From Thiocystis violacea (GTDB lineage: Bacteria > Pseudomonadota > Gammaproteobacteria > Chromatiales > Chromatiaceae): a stretch of 32,490 nucleotides of DNA. Under the pieces are notes generated by a model. That model was not told where the DNA came from, searched no databases, and was given only the letters and a program-made list of their open reading frames with translations. Positions 8,260 through 16,589 of this stretch are shown here, piece after piece. The stretch lies in contig NZ_NRRF01000054.1 of assembly GCF_016583565.1 (NCBI RefSeq), forward strand, positions 1 through 32,490. The letters are read 5' to 3'. Position 1 is the first letter of the stretch; each line of letters begins with the position of its first letter. A program made the position numbers and the translations under genes.

Positions 8260-11200
8260 TTGGTTTCACGGAAAGCCATGTGGAAGACGCTGCCCTTTCC
8301 TGGCTGGAGGACCTCGGCTATAGCGTCCTGCACGGCAGGGACATCTCCCCGGACGGCGGTTCCCCGGAGCGGGCGAGCTATGCCGACGTGATCCTGTTCG
8401 ACCGCTTCCGCGCGGCACTGGCTCGGCTTAATCCGCACCTTCCGCCGGACGTGCTGGATGAGGTGGTGAAGAAGGTCCAGCAGACCGAGACCCCCTCGCT
8501 TGTCGAAGAAAACCGCCGCCTGCACAGGATGATCGTCGAGGGCGTGGACGTGGAAGTCCCGCGCGCCGACGGCAGCATCGGCGGTGATAAAGCCTGGCTG
8601 ATCGACTTCGAGAACCCGGAAAACAACGACTGGCTGGCCGTCAACCAGTTCACGGTGATCGAGCACCAAAGCAACCGCCGCCCCGACGTGGTGGTGTTTG
8701 TGAACGGCCTGCCGCTCGCCGTCCTGGAACTCAAGAACCCCGGCGCCGAGAACGCGACGATGGAAGGGGCCTTCAACCAGCTCCAAACCTACAAGGACCA
8801 AATCCCCGCGCTGTTCCGTACCAATGCCGTCCTTGTGACCTCCGATGGCATTCAGGCGCGCATCGGTTCGCTCACCGCCGACATCGAGCGCTTCATGCCC
8901 TGGCGCACGGTGGACGGGCAGGAAATCAGCCCGAAGGGCTCGCCCGAGCTGGGCACATTGCTCGAAGGCGTCTTCAAGCAGGGGCGTTTCCTGACCCTGA
9001 TCCGGGACTTCACCGTCTTTGGCAACGCCAGCTCGGGCCTCGTTAAGATCGTGGCCGGTTACCATCAGTTCCATGCGGTTTTACATGCTGTTGAGGAAAC
9101 CATTGCCGCCTCCAGCCCGGAGGGTAACCGGCGCATCGGCGTCATCTGGCACACGCAGGGCTCGGGCAAAAGCCTGCTGATGGCCTTCTATACCGGCCGG
9201 ATCGTGGCCGATCCGGCCTTGGCCAACCCGACCATCGTGGTCATCACCGACCGCAACGATCTCGATGACCAGCTCTTCGGGACATTCAGCTTGTGCAAGG
9301 ACCTGCTCCGCCAGACCCCGCAGCAGGCCGACAGCCGCGAGGACTTGCAGAAGGTCCTGAGCCGTCCTTCTGGTGGGGTGATCTTCACCACTATCCAGAA
9401 GTTCTCGCCCGCGAAGGGTGAGAGGGACTATCCGGTTCTGACCGACCGGCGCAACGTCGTGGTCATCGCCGACGAAGCGCACCGCAGTCAGTACGGATTC
9501 AAGGCCAAAGTCCAGAGCAAAACCGGCGAGATCGCCTATGGGTTCGCCAAGTACCTGCGCGACGCCCTGCCCAATGCCTCCTTCATCGGCTTCACGGGCA
9601 CACCGATCGAGAAGGAGGATGTAAACACCCCCGCTGTCTTTGGCGAGTACATCGACGTTTACGATATCAACCGCGCCGTGGAGGATGGGGCAACGGTGCC
9701 GATCTACTACGAAAGCCGCCTCGCGCGCGTCGAGCTGGACGATGACGAACGCCCGACCATCGACGATGAGATCGCCGAGCTGACCGAGGATGAGGCCCTC
9801 TCCGAGCAGGAGCGCCTGAAACGCAAATGGTCGAACATCGAGGCCGTGGTCGGTGCCCCCAGCCGCCTTACTCTAGTTGCCCAAGACCTGGTGCGTCACT
9901 ACGAGGACCGGGTCCATGCCATGGACGGCAAGGCGATGATCGTTTGCATGAGCCGCCGGATTTGTGTGGCGCTGTACGACGAGATCGTGAAGCTACGCCC
10001 GGACTGGCACAGCGACGATGACGAGAGCGGCGCCATCAAGATCGTGATGACCGGCTCCGCTGCCGATCCGCAGGACTGGCAGAAGCACCTTGGTGGCAAG
10101 GCGCGCCGAGAGCTGCTCTCCAAGCGGACGAAAGACCCTGCCGATCCTCTGAAGCTCGTGATCGTGCGCGACATGTGGCTGACAGGTTTTGATGCCCCAT
10201 GCATGCACACGATGTATATCGACAAACCCATGCAGGGCCACGGTTTGATGCAGGCGATTGCCCGCGTCAACCGGGTTTTCCGCGACAAGCCCGCCGGACT
10301 GATCGTGGACTACATCGGCATTGCCCAAAACCTTAAATCAGCGCTCAGCCAGTATTCAGACAGCGACCGTAAGCAGGCCGGGATTGACGAGGCCCAAGCC
10401 GTGGCTGTGTTGCTGGAGAAATACGAAATCGTGCGCGACATGTTCCACGGCTTCGATTATCGGCGCGGTCTCGAAGGTACACCCCAGGAACGACTTGGCG
10501 TGTTAGCCGGGGCCATCGATTGGGTATTGGAAATGCAGCAGAAGGCTGCGGCAAAGGAAGCGAAGGAGGAGGGCAAGAAGCGGGCACATCGCCGCTTTGC
10601 CGATGCCGTGCTGGTTCTGTCCAAAGCCTTTGCCTTGGCTGCTGCGAGTGACGAGGCCCGTGATATCCGCGATGAAGTTGGCTTCTTCCAGACGGTGCGC
10701 GCGGCGCTGGTCAAGAGCGCGCCAGGGGCAGGAAAGTCTGCCAGGGAGCGTGAGCTGGCTGTGGCGCAGATTGTCAGCCGCGCCGTTGTCTCGACGGAGA
10801 TCGTGGATATCCTGGGTGCCGCCGGTTTGCAAAGCCCAGATATATCGATCCTCTCCGATGAGTTCCTGGCCGAGGTCCAGGGCATGGAGAAGAAGAACCT
10901 CGCTATGGATGCCCTGCGCAAGCTCCTGAACGGTGAAATTCGCTCGCACAGCAAGGCCAACGTCGTACAGACGCGGGCGTTCTCCGAGCGCCTGGAAGAC
11001 GCAATTGCCCGCTATCACAACAACGCCATCACCACGGCACAGGTGATCCAGGAGCTGATCGATCTAGCCAAGGACATTCGCGCTGCTCGGCAGCGCGGAG
11101 AAGAGCAGGGGCTCTCCCCGGACGAAATCGCCTTTTACGATGCTCTCGCTGAGAACGAGAGTGCGGTCGAGGTCATGGGCGACGACCAGCTCCGGGTAAT

Positions 11201-11396
11201 TGCCCATGAGCTACTGAACAATCTCAAGAAGAACGTCAGCATCGACTGGGCGCAGCGGGAACCGGCCCGCGCGCGCATTCGGGTTCTGGTCAAGCGTATC
11301 TTGCGCAAATACGGTTATCCTCCGGACCTCCAGGACGCCGCCGTGCAGACTGTGTTGCAGCAAGCCGAGGTGTTGTCGGAACGTTGGGCGGCATAA
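8256..11396 (+). CDS. hsdR: Type I restriction endonuclease subunit HsdR
   Basis: 1046 aa, full length. The N-terminal nuclease domain has D144 and the ExK motif (E158, K160 in VLELKNPG). A superfamily 2 translocase follows with Walker A GSGKS at residues 302-306, the DEAH box at 406-409, and FTGTPI and GLMQAIARVNRVFRDK downstream. The C-terminal ~300 residues form the helical domain that docks on HsdM/HsdS. In the complex, HsdR translocates unmethylated DNA and cuts at a distance. Start ATG 8256 overlaps the preceding stop by 4 nt. No frameshift or missing catalytic residue is visible, so the R-M system appears intact. Confidence 0.97.
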   Translation: MIGFTESHVEDAALSWLEDLGYSVLHGRDISPDGGSPERASYADVILFDRFRAALARLNPHLPPDVLDEVVKKVQQTETPSLVEENRRLHRMIVEGVDVEVPRADGSIGGDKAWLIDFENPENNDWLAVNQFTVIEHQSNRRPDVVVFVNGLPLAVLELKNPGAENATMEGAFNQLQTYKDQIPALFRTNAVLVTSDGIQARIGSLTADIERFMPWRTVDGQEISPKGSPELGTLLEGVFKQGRFLTLIRDFTVFGNASSGLVKIVAGYHQFHAVLHAVEETIAASSPEGNRRIGVIWHTQGSGKSLLMAFYTGRIVADPALANPTIVVITDRNDLDDQLFGTFSLCKDLLRQTPQQADSREDLQKVLSRPSGGVIFTTIQKFSPAKGERDYPVLTDRRNVVVIADEAHRSQYGFKAKVQSKTGEIAYGFAKYLRDALPNASFIGFTGTPIEKEDVNTPAVFGEYIDVYDINRAVEDGATVPIYYESRLARVELDDDERPTIDDEIAELTEDEALSEQERLKRKWSNIEAVVGAPSRLTLVAQDLVRHYEDRVHAMDGKAMIVCMSRRICVALYDEIVKLRPDWHSDDDESGAIKIVMTGSAADPQDWQKHLGGKARRELLSKRTKDPADPLKLVIVRDMWLTGFDAPCMHTMYIDKPMQGHGLMQAIARVNRVFRDKPAGLIVDYIGIAQNLKSALSQYSDSDRKQAGIDEAQAVAVLLEKYEIVRDMFHGFDYRRGLEGTPQERLGVLAGAIDWVLEMQQKAAAKEAKEEGKKRAHRRFADAVLVLSKAFALAAASDEARDIRDEVGFFQTVRAALVKSAPGAGKSARERELAVAQIVSRAVVSTEIVDILGAAGLQSPDISILSDEFLAEVQGMEKKNLAMDALRKLLNGEIRSHSKANVVQTRAFSERLEDAIARYHNNAITTAQVIQELIDLAKDIRAARQRGEEQGLSPDEIAFYDALAENESAVEVMGDDQLRVIAHELLNNLKKNVSIDWAQREPARARIRVLVKRILRKYGYPPDLQDAAVQTVLQQAEVLSERWAA

Positions 11397-11410
11397 GGAA
11401 GAGTCTAATA

Positions 11411-12214
11411 ATGAGCTTTAGGGATACACTTAAAGAATTACAGGAAAACATGAGTGATCTTCGCATCATTCATTATTCTTGCCAAAATCTGAGTGACTCA
11501 AATGAAAACTATTCTCCCAGAATCACATCAATAGCTGCTTTGCATGTTGAGCGATCGATCATGCATAGCTTCTCAATTCATTTGGTAGCAGAGGAAGAGA
11601 AGGTTGATAGAGACAATATCGAATGCGAATATGACCGTTTAGAAGGAGAAATGCTCGATCGATTTTATCGTTTTGTATCAGAAAATCCAAATGCACGATG
11701 GCTTCACTGGAACATGTCCAATATAAACTATGGATTTGAAACGCTTAGCCATAGGTATCGAGTGCTTATGGGAAAAGAAGCCCCAAAGATTGCGGATTCA
11801 AGGCGATATAACATTTCTACACTAATATTAAAAAAATACGGAAAAGATTGTGTCGATCATCCTAGAATGATTAATCTTATGGAGTTAAACGGAGGAAAGC
11901 CGCGCGATATGCTGACAGGGCAAGAGGAAGTCGAAGCGTTTAAAGCGAAAGAATATATTAAACTCCATAATTCCACGATGGCAAAAGCTTACTGGTTCCA
12001 AAATATTTTTTGGCTTCTTTTGAAAAATAAGATTCTTACTCAAAGAAGCAATTGGAAAGAAAAAGTGAACCGAATTACTGAATCTACACCGGCAAAAGTT
12101 CTTTCATTCATCGCGGTATTATACACGATTAGTCAGTTGGCTTACATTGGTTACCAACATCTCCCGCTGCCACTGTCTGATTTGTTGCGCTCCGAAGCGG
12201 CGGCAGCAGAGTAA
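11411..12214 (+). CDS. Unrecognised protein with C-terminal membrane helix, last gene of R-M operon
   Basis: 267 aa from ATG 11411, with AAGGAAGAG 8 nt upstream; an in-frame TTG start at 11384 would overlap hsdR but lacks a site. I do not recognise the family. Visible features are an N-terminal block with regular strand-like pattern (LRIIHYSCQNL, PRITSIAALH, MHSFSIHLVAEE), an aromatic stretch ARWLHWNMSNINYGFETL, and one hydrophobic helix near the C-terminus (VLSFIAVLYTISQLAYIGY). Base composition is markedly more AT-rich than hsdR, suggesting a separate origin. It follows hsdR by 14 nt in the same direction and so is probably co-transcribed. A regulatory or accessory defence role is possible but unsupported beyond position. 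Confidence 0.8.
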   Translation: MSFRDTLKELQENMSDLRIIHYSCQNLSDSNENYSPRITSIAALHVERSIMHSFSIHLVAEEEKVDRDNIECEYDRLEGEMLDRFYRFVSENPNARWLHWNMSNINYGFETLSHRYRVLMGKEAPKIADSRRYNISTLILKKYGKDCVDHPRMINLMELNGGKPRDMLTGQEEVEAFKAKEYIKLHNSTMAKAYWFQNIFWLLLKNKILTQRSNWKEKVNRITESTPAKVLSFIAVLYTISQLAYIGYQHLPLPLSDLLRSEAAAAE

Positions 12215-12246
12215 AGTCGAGTCGTTTGATAGGAGCCCCCACTTTT

Positions 12247-12274
12247 ACCCAAGATAAAATAGATTATCTTGTGT
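12247..12274. other. dif-like tyrosine-recombinase core site (11-6-11)
   Basis: Arms ACCCAAGATAA (12247-12257) and TTATCTTGTGT (12264-12274) are complementary at 10 of 11 positions around a 6-bp spacer, AATAGA. The match extends to 14 of 15 with flanking TTTT/AAAA. The 11-6-11 plan with spacer-proximal ATAA/TTAT is that of dif and plasmid xer sites, and a tyrosine recombinase begins 30 bp downstream. A transcription terminator or operator is the alternative, but there is no T-run on the plus strand. Confidence 0.65.
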
Positions 12275-12303
12275 AAAACCGCGATCGAGGGTAGGGTACG
12301 GGC

Positions 12304-13293
12304 ATGACGACCACCGAACTGATTTCTGCATCCGATTCTGAGGGTTTGCCGGTCCGCATCTTGACGGCTGCCGAATTTCAGGGCTTGGCCGAGGTGCCCC
12401 CGGAGCTGGAGTGGTTCGCCAACATCGACAACCCGAAGACCCGAAGGGCTTACCAGCAGGATGTGAAGGACTTCAGCACTTTCGTCGGGATTCAGCGTCC
12501 CGAGGAGTTCCGCCTGGTGACCCGGGCGCACTTCATCGCCTGGCGCAAGGACCTGGAAAGGCGCTCGCTCGCATCGTCCACCATCCGGCGCAAGCTCTCG
12601 GCGCTGTCCTCCCTTTTTGACTATCTCTGTGAGCAAAACGCCATCAGCCACAACCCCGTGGATGGCGTGAAGCGGCCAAAGGCGAACAACAACGAAGGTC
12701 TGACCCCCGCGCTTGGCGATGCCCAAGCGCGGGCCTTACTGGAAGCGCCACCGGAAAACACCCTCAAGGGCAAGCGCGATCGCGCGATTCTTGCCGCTCT
12801 CCTTTATCACGGGCTACGCCGCGAGGAGCTATGCAAGCTCCGGGTGCGGGACGTTCAATCCCGCGATGGCGTGCTTCAGCTTCGTGTGGAAGGTAAAGGT
12901 GACAAAATCCGGTTTGTGCCCGTTGCGGCTAAGGCGGCTCGGTTGATCAAGGAATATCTGGAAGCAGCCGGTCATGCCGAGGAGTTAAACGGTCCGCTCT
13001 TTCGCCCGGTGCGCAATAACACCACTGGCACGCTGAACAAACCCCTAAATCCGACCTCGATCTACAAGGAAGTAGTGCGCTACTACGGTGACAAGCTCGG
13101 TATCAATGCCGATGTGCATGGCTTCTGTGTGCATTCTCTAAGGGCAACGGCGGCCACTAACGCCCTGGAGCACAACGCCGATATCGCCAAGGTCCAGGAG
13201 TGGCTCGGCCATGCTAATGTTTCGACGACGCGCATGTACGACAAGCGGAAGAACCGGCCAGAAGACAGTCCGACGTTTCGTGTGGATTACTGA
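12304..13293 (+). CDS. XerC/D-like tyrosine recombinase
   Basis: 329 aa. An N-terminal SAM-like core-binding domain (about 38-125) is followed by the catalytic domain with Arg172 in YHGLRREEL, the HxLR pair H277/R280 in HSLRATAATNAL, H303 in WLGHAN, and nucleophile Tyr312 in RMYDKR. The length and the absence of an extra insert before the HxLR box argue against an integron integrase. With the dif-like site 30 bp upstream the simplest role is resolving plasmid multimers to monomers, though integration cannot be excluded. The start ATG 12304 is preceded by a G-rich GGGTAGGGTACGGG stretch. Confidence 0.93.
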   Translation: MTTTELISASDSEGLPVRILTAAEFQGLAEVPPELEWFANIDNPKTRRAYQQDVKDFSTFVGIQRPEEFRLVTRAHFIAWRKDLERRSLASSTIRRKLSALSSLFDYLCEQNAISHNPVDGVKRPKANNNEGLTPALGDAQARALLEAPPENTLKGKRDRAILAALLYHGLRREELCKLRVRDVQSRDGVLQLRVEGKGDKIRFVPVAAKAARLIKEYLEAAGHAEELNGPLFRPVRNNTTGTLNKPLNPTSIYKEVVRYYGDKLGINADVHGFCVHSLRATAATNALEHNADIAKVQEWLGHANVSTTRMYDKRKNRPEDSPTFRVDY

Positions 13294-13397
13294 TCCATTC
13301 CACCGGATACAATCTTGGCAGTAGGGAAGAAATCGCTTTTCTCTGTCCTTGCTATTGCGGTCCGAGATCAGGTATATCTTTAATAGAAGGAGGATTT

Positions 13398-13640
13398 ATG
13401 TCGATAATCACCGCAGATGAAGCAAGTGCTAAACTTTATAGTTTAATCGATGAGACAGCCACCACTCATCACCCAATCACCATTCAGGGTACGCGCGTGA
13501 ATGCCGTCATGATCTCTGAAGAAGATTGGAACGCTATTTCAGAGACATTAAGTTTGATGTCGATTCCTGGAATGCGAGATTCTATCGTCGAAGGGCTTAA
13601 AAATCCAACATCTCAATGCTCAAAGGATCTAGATTGGTGA
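13398..13640 (+). CDS. YefM/Phd-family antitoxin
   Basis: 80 aa. The N-terminus (MSIITADEASAKLYSLIDE) and the stretch HHPITIQGTRVNAVMISEEDW are typical of YefM/Axe antitoxins, which fold as a DNA-binding dimer and neutralise the toxin through the C-terminal tail. A strong ribosome-binding site (AGAAGGAGG) lies 5 nt before ATG 13398. The stop codon overlaps the toxin start (GTGA), giving translational coupling. The pair would enforce plasmid retention. Confidence 0.93.
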   Translation: MSIITADEASAKLYSLIDETATTHHPITIQGTRVNAVMISEEDWNAISETLSLMSIPGMRDSIVEGLKNPTSQCSKDLDW

Positions 13641-13903
13641 GTTGGACTCTCGTTTATACTAAGGACGCAAAAAAACTATCCGCTTCTGGGTTGAAAGACA
13701 AGGCACAAGCCTTGTTGAGCTTATTGGAGGCAAATCCCTATCAGAGGCCCCCTCCCTACGAAAAATTAGTTGGCGATCTCGCCGGGGCCTATTCGCGCCG
13801 AATCAACATCCAACATCGTCTAGTCTATCAATTACTCGAAAAAGAAAAGGTTGTTAAAATCCTGCGCATGTGGACGCATTACGAGAAATATACGAGCGCA
13901 TGA
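13637..13903 (+). CDS. Txe/YoeB-family mRNA-interferase toxin
   Basis: 88 aa from GTG 13637. This start is preferred because relatives begin with a few residues before WTLVYTKDAKK, it overlaps the antitoxin stop, and AAAGGA lies 9 nt upstream; an ATG at 13616 is in frame. Family landmarks are NPYQRPPPYEKLVGDL, YSRRINIQHRLVYQ and the C-terminal RMWTHYEKY, which carry the RNase residues of this ribosome-dependent endoribonuclease family. The toxin cleaves mRNA in the ribosomal A site when the antitoxin is degraded. The system looks intact. Confidence 0.94.
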   Translation: MSWTLVYTKDAKKLSASGLKDKAQALLSLLEANPYQRPPPYEKLVGDLAGAYSRRINIQHRLVYQLLEKEKVVKILRMWTHYEKYTSA

Positions 13904-13909
13904 CCAATA

Positions 13910-13940
13910 AAGTCGATGTCATTTCCTTACGCATCGACTT
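13910..13940 (+). terminator. Stem-loop after the toxin gene
   Basis: Perfect 9-bp stem AAGTCGATG (13910-13918) and CATCGACTT (13932-13940) with a 13-nt loop, followed by CTT and starting 7 nt after the toxin stop. The T-run is weak, so termination is likely but not certain. Confidence 0.55.
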
Positions 13941-14135
13941 CTTAGCCAAACCAAACAGTCGCGTCTTATGATTCGTAAGTAACCGTTACCGTGCTATAGG
14001 CCACTGACTCAGCGTGGTTTTTCTAGTAACTCAGGAGACGACTCATAACGTGTCACCAGGAGCTATTTCCGCGTCGACACGACACATGCTGCGATCTGAG
14101 TCGGGAGAAATCTGGGAAGCGGCCATTCAGAATCC

Positions 14136-14197
14136 CAATAACGCCTTGGCGATAACCTGCAGCGCGAAGCGCCGTCAGGTGCATCGCGCTGTTGGGC
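14136..14197 (-). other. attC-like site at the 3' end of the CBASS cassette
   Basis: Read on the minus strand, the site begins with R'' GCCCAAC (14197-14191), 20 nt after the cap3 stop. A long imperfect stem follows: GCGATGCACCTG pairs with CAGGTTATCGC and leaves extrahelical bases, as attC stems do. It ends in the core-like GTTATTG (14142-14136). Its length of 62 bp is in the attC range. The R' box here is not complementary to R'', but the box at 19334-19340 is an exact complement, as expected when the two ends belong to one inserted cassette. Confidence 0.72.
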
Positions 14198-14217
14198 GCC
14201 GCTCCACCGGGATCCGC

Positions 14218-14730
14218 TCACGCAGCACCAAGCCTGTCAGATTCTCCAAATTCTATGAAGGGCACTCCATGCGGAAAAACAAATACGCGAACCGGTCGCT
14301 CACCGCCTTCACCTTCTTTGCCCACGATTATCATCACAGGTTCCCGGCAACGGTATCGTGGGTCGGCATTGATCGCATACATTTGCGCCAAGTCGTCCCC
14401 ACTTGGCTCCACGATGCTCGCGGGGTGATAGTGCCACTCGCCGATGTAGTAGGTGCGATGCTCGCTCTCCCATCGCTTGGCGAGTAGTCCTCGCAGTCCG
14501 GCCACGCCTCTGTGGAACCAGCTTGTGCCCCGGGCTGAGTCCTTCGGAGGAGGTAGAGCCTCCGTCACAAAGGCCGTCGATTGACCGTTCGTATAGTGCC
14601 CAACCAGAATGCCGCCCGTTTCGACCGCGCCGGAGCGGCTGCACTCGCTGTCGATCTGCCGCCATGATTCAGCGGCTATCCGAAGGGCGTATCCCTGGCA
14701 GGGCGTAATCCAGTCGAGAGTGGCAATCAC
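14218..14730 (-). CDS. cap3: CBASS Cap3, JAB/JAMM deubiquitinase-like peptidase
   Basis: 170 aa from GTG 14730, whose first bases overlap the cap2 stop (GTGA). Zinc-peptidase signatures are present: the catalytic Glu in VETGGILVGHY, and the JAMM motif EWHYHPASIVEPSGDD (two His, then Ser and Asp). In type II CBASS, Cap3 cleaves the isopeptide bond formed by Cap2 and so releases the CD-NTase from its targets. Gene order and overlap make it the third ancillary member of a cap4-CDNTase-cap2-cap3 operon. The length fits the family and all metal ligands are present. Confidence 0.93.
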   Translation of the reverse strand: MIATLDWITPCQGYALRIAAESWRQIDSECSRSGAVETGGILVGHYTNGQSTAFVTEALPPPKDSARGTSWFHRGVAGLRGLLAKRWESEHRTYYIGEWHYHPASIVEPSGDDLAQMYAINADPRYRCREPVMIIVGKEGEGGERPVRVFVFPHGVPFIEFGESDRLGAA

Positions 14731-16577
14731 GGAGCACCACCTTCGTCGGCGACGTTTGCATCGGCACTCGCCGCGTCGAGATCGACCACCCGATAGCCAG
14801 CAATGCCTTCATCCAACGACTGCTCGAGGACGCGCAGTCCGTTCGCCGAGGCCCCTTGGACCATGCTTTCCAGGTACTTCACGGTTGCGACCGCCCCGAG
14901 CCAAACGTCATCGCATCGCGCGGGAAACAGCGGCGACCAGCAACCGGCACCTTCGAGCGTCTCGCCCGCCGTCGACCATTGCGAACGCTCTGCAGCGAGC
15001 CACGGCTTCACCGCCGCCGCGAACTCTTCGAACGGGAAGGCGCATGCATGTGCTCCGAACAGAAACAAACGCTTGGCGGCAAAGCCCAACGATGCGGAGA
15101 GAAAGCGCCGTGGAATAGTCCACCAAGCATCGCCGAGACGCCTAAGGACCTCGTCTTCGCCCGTGCAGTCCACCACGATATCGATCGGCTCAAGTAGCTT
15201 CTGAAGACGGTCGCCACACGGCAACGAGGCCGCGTGTGCGGAGATGCTGGACATCGGGGCGGCGCCCTGGAGCCGCGCTGCGGTTGCCGTCGCCTTGTTG
15301 CGCCCAAGATCAGCCCCGACCAACGTATGACGCACGAGGTTCCCTGGCTCGAGGTCATCGTGGTCGACGATCAGGATGTTGGCGACGCCACCACGAGCCA
15401 GAAGCTCAGCAACGGTGGATCCCAACGCCCCAGCGCCGATGACGGCAATGGACGATGTTCGAATGTGGCCCGGGAACCTCCCGCGAGCTTGGAGCCGGTC
15501 AGGGTGCCAGTTCGACGTCTTGAGATAGGAGAGCTTCTTAGTCCCTCCGAAGGTGTCTCGTCGAAGCCGCTCGTTTCGGCCGCGAGGATTTGGCCGAAAT
15601 CCCTTCATGGGCTTGATCATCGTGGGGACATCGGGCGGTAAGAGGGCCTGCCAGTGGACTTCGACGGGAGCCCTCTTCCAGAGTGCCGGGATCGGGTATC
15701 CAAGCAGAACGATCACATCTTTTTTGCCTCGCGCGCGGTGAGCCATCCAGCGAATGAACCCATCGACGTCCACCTTCATCCGAGTGCCGACTCGTCGGAG
15801 TTCGGTCCAGGTGCCTGGGGCGTGCCACGGCGGAAGAACGATTGGAGATGGCCACAGCCACCAGTATCCGACCCAAGGCTTGTCAGTGGGCTGATGATTG
15901 CACCGACAAACCCGGACCACTTCGCCCAGAGCGTCGAGGAACTTCTCCGGAGCGATGATCTTCTTGAAGCCCGGCATCACGCCCCAGTGAACCTCACCGT
16001 ACTGCCCGTCTCGCTCTTTCCAGCTTGGCCAGGTGTCATGCCCCTCGTCGTGAACCACCCTACTGACGCGAGGGCTCAGAAGCTCCTCGGGGCACTGTGG
16101 CACCTCGAACGGCTCATCGTTCACCATCAACTGTTCGTCGCCCGCAACATGGATCCAACCAAGACAGCGCTCGACGTGCCAGCGCAGTCGCTGCTCCATG
16201 TCGCCCTTTGGCTCTGGCCCCCCAGCAATTCGCCCAAGGCGTTGAGATGGGCTGTCCAAGCAGGGCTTGCCGGTACGCCACGTGGCGTGCTTTGCGCTGG
16301 GTACGACGTTGCGATCTTGATGGGGAAACGTGTGGACGAGACCGCCCTTCTGATCGGGGTAGATGCGAATGCACCCCGCCGGGTATGAAACATCGACGAG
16401 GACGACCCACCTCGTCTCCTTGGGAACGAAGTCCGAGGGGTGTCCGGAGGTCAACCTAAGCCGCACTGCCCACGAGGATTCGGCTTGGATGAACTCGGGA
16501 AACGACTCGACTACCACGTTGGGGACGCCTGAGATCTGACCAACCGCGATTCTGATAGGCTCAGGCACCTCCTCCAT
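14727..16577 (-). CDS. cap2: CBASS Cap2, fused E2-E1 ubiquitin-transfer-like enzyme
   Basis: 616 aa. The N-terminal ~150 residues resemble an E2 fold (YPAGCIRIYPDQ, then VHTFPHQD) with the probable catalytic Cys106 in GKPCLDS. After a linker of about 220 residues comes a ThiF/E1 adenylation domain: Rossmann motif IAVIGAGALGSTVAELLARG, acidic strand ILIVDHDDLEPGNLVRH, VVDCTGEDEVLRR, and the probable E1 cysteine Cys546 in GAGCWSPL. In type II CBASS, Cap2 activates the C-terminus of the CD-NTase and conjugates it to cellular targets, priming cyclic-nucleotide synthesis. It begins 12 nt after the CD-NTase stop and overlaps cap3 by 4 nt. Confidence 0.94.
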   Translation of the reverse strand: MEEVPEPIRIAVGQISGVPNVVVESFPEFIQAESSWAVRLRLTSGHPSDFVPKETRWVVLVDVSYPAGCIRIYPDQKGGLVHTFPHQDRNVVPSAKHATWRTGKPCLDSPSQRLGRIAGGPEPKGDMEQRLRWHVERCLGWIHVAGDEQLMVNDEPFEVPQCPEELLSPRVSRVVHDEGHDTWPSWKERDGQYGEVHWGVMPGFKKIIAPEKFLDALGEVVRVCRCNHQPTDKPWVGYWWLWPSPIVLPPWHAPGTWTELRRVGTRMKVDVDGFIRWMAHRARGKKDVIVLLGYPIPALWKRAPVEVHWQALLPPDVPTMIKPMKGFRPNPRGRNERLRRDTFGGTKKLSYLKTSNWHPDRLQARGRFPGHIRTSSIAVIGAGALGSTVAELLARGGVANILIVDHDDLEPGNLVRHTLVGADLGRNKATATAARLQGAAPMSSISAHAASLPCGDRLQKLLEPIDIVVDCTGEDEVLRRLGDAWWTIPRRFLSASLGFAAKRLFLFGAHACAFPFEEFAAAVKPWLAAERSQWSTAGETLEGAGCWSPLFPARCDDVWLGAVATVKYLESMVQGASANGLRVLEQSLDEGIAGYRVVDLDAASADANVADEGGAP

Positions 16578-16589
16578 CAGGACTCTCCA

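Noticed and set aside
12304..13293. Integron integrase (IntI) for the CBASS cassette
   Set aside because: The tyrosine recombinase lacks an IntI-type insert before the HxLR box and sits beside a dif-like site, so it is classed as XerC/D-like.
14014..14487. 157-codon plus-strand frame across the attC-like site
   Set aside because: Overlaps cap3 in antisense and the attC stem; composition is erratic and it has no recognisable fold.
15654..16388. 244-codon plus-strand frame
   Set aside because: Antisense to cap2; no domain pattern or ribosome-binding site.
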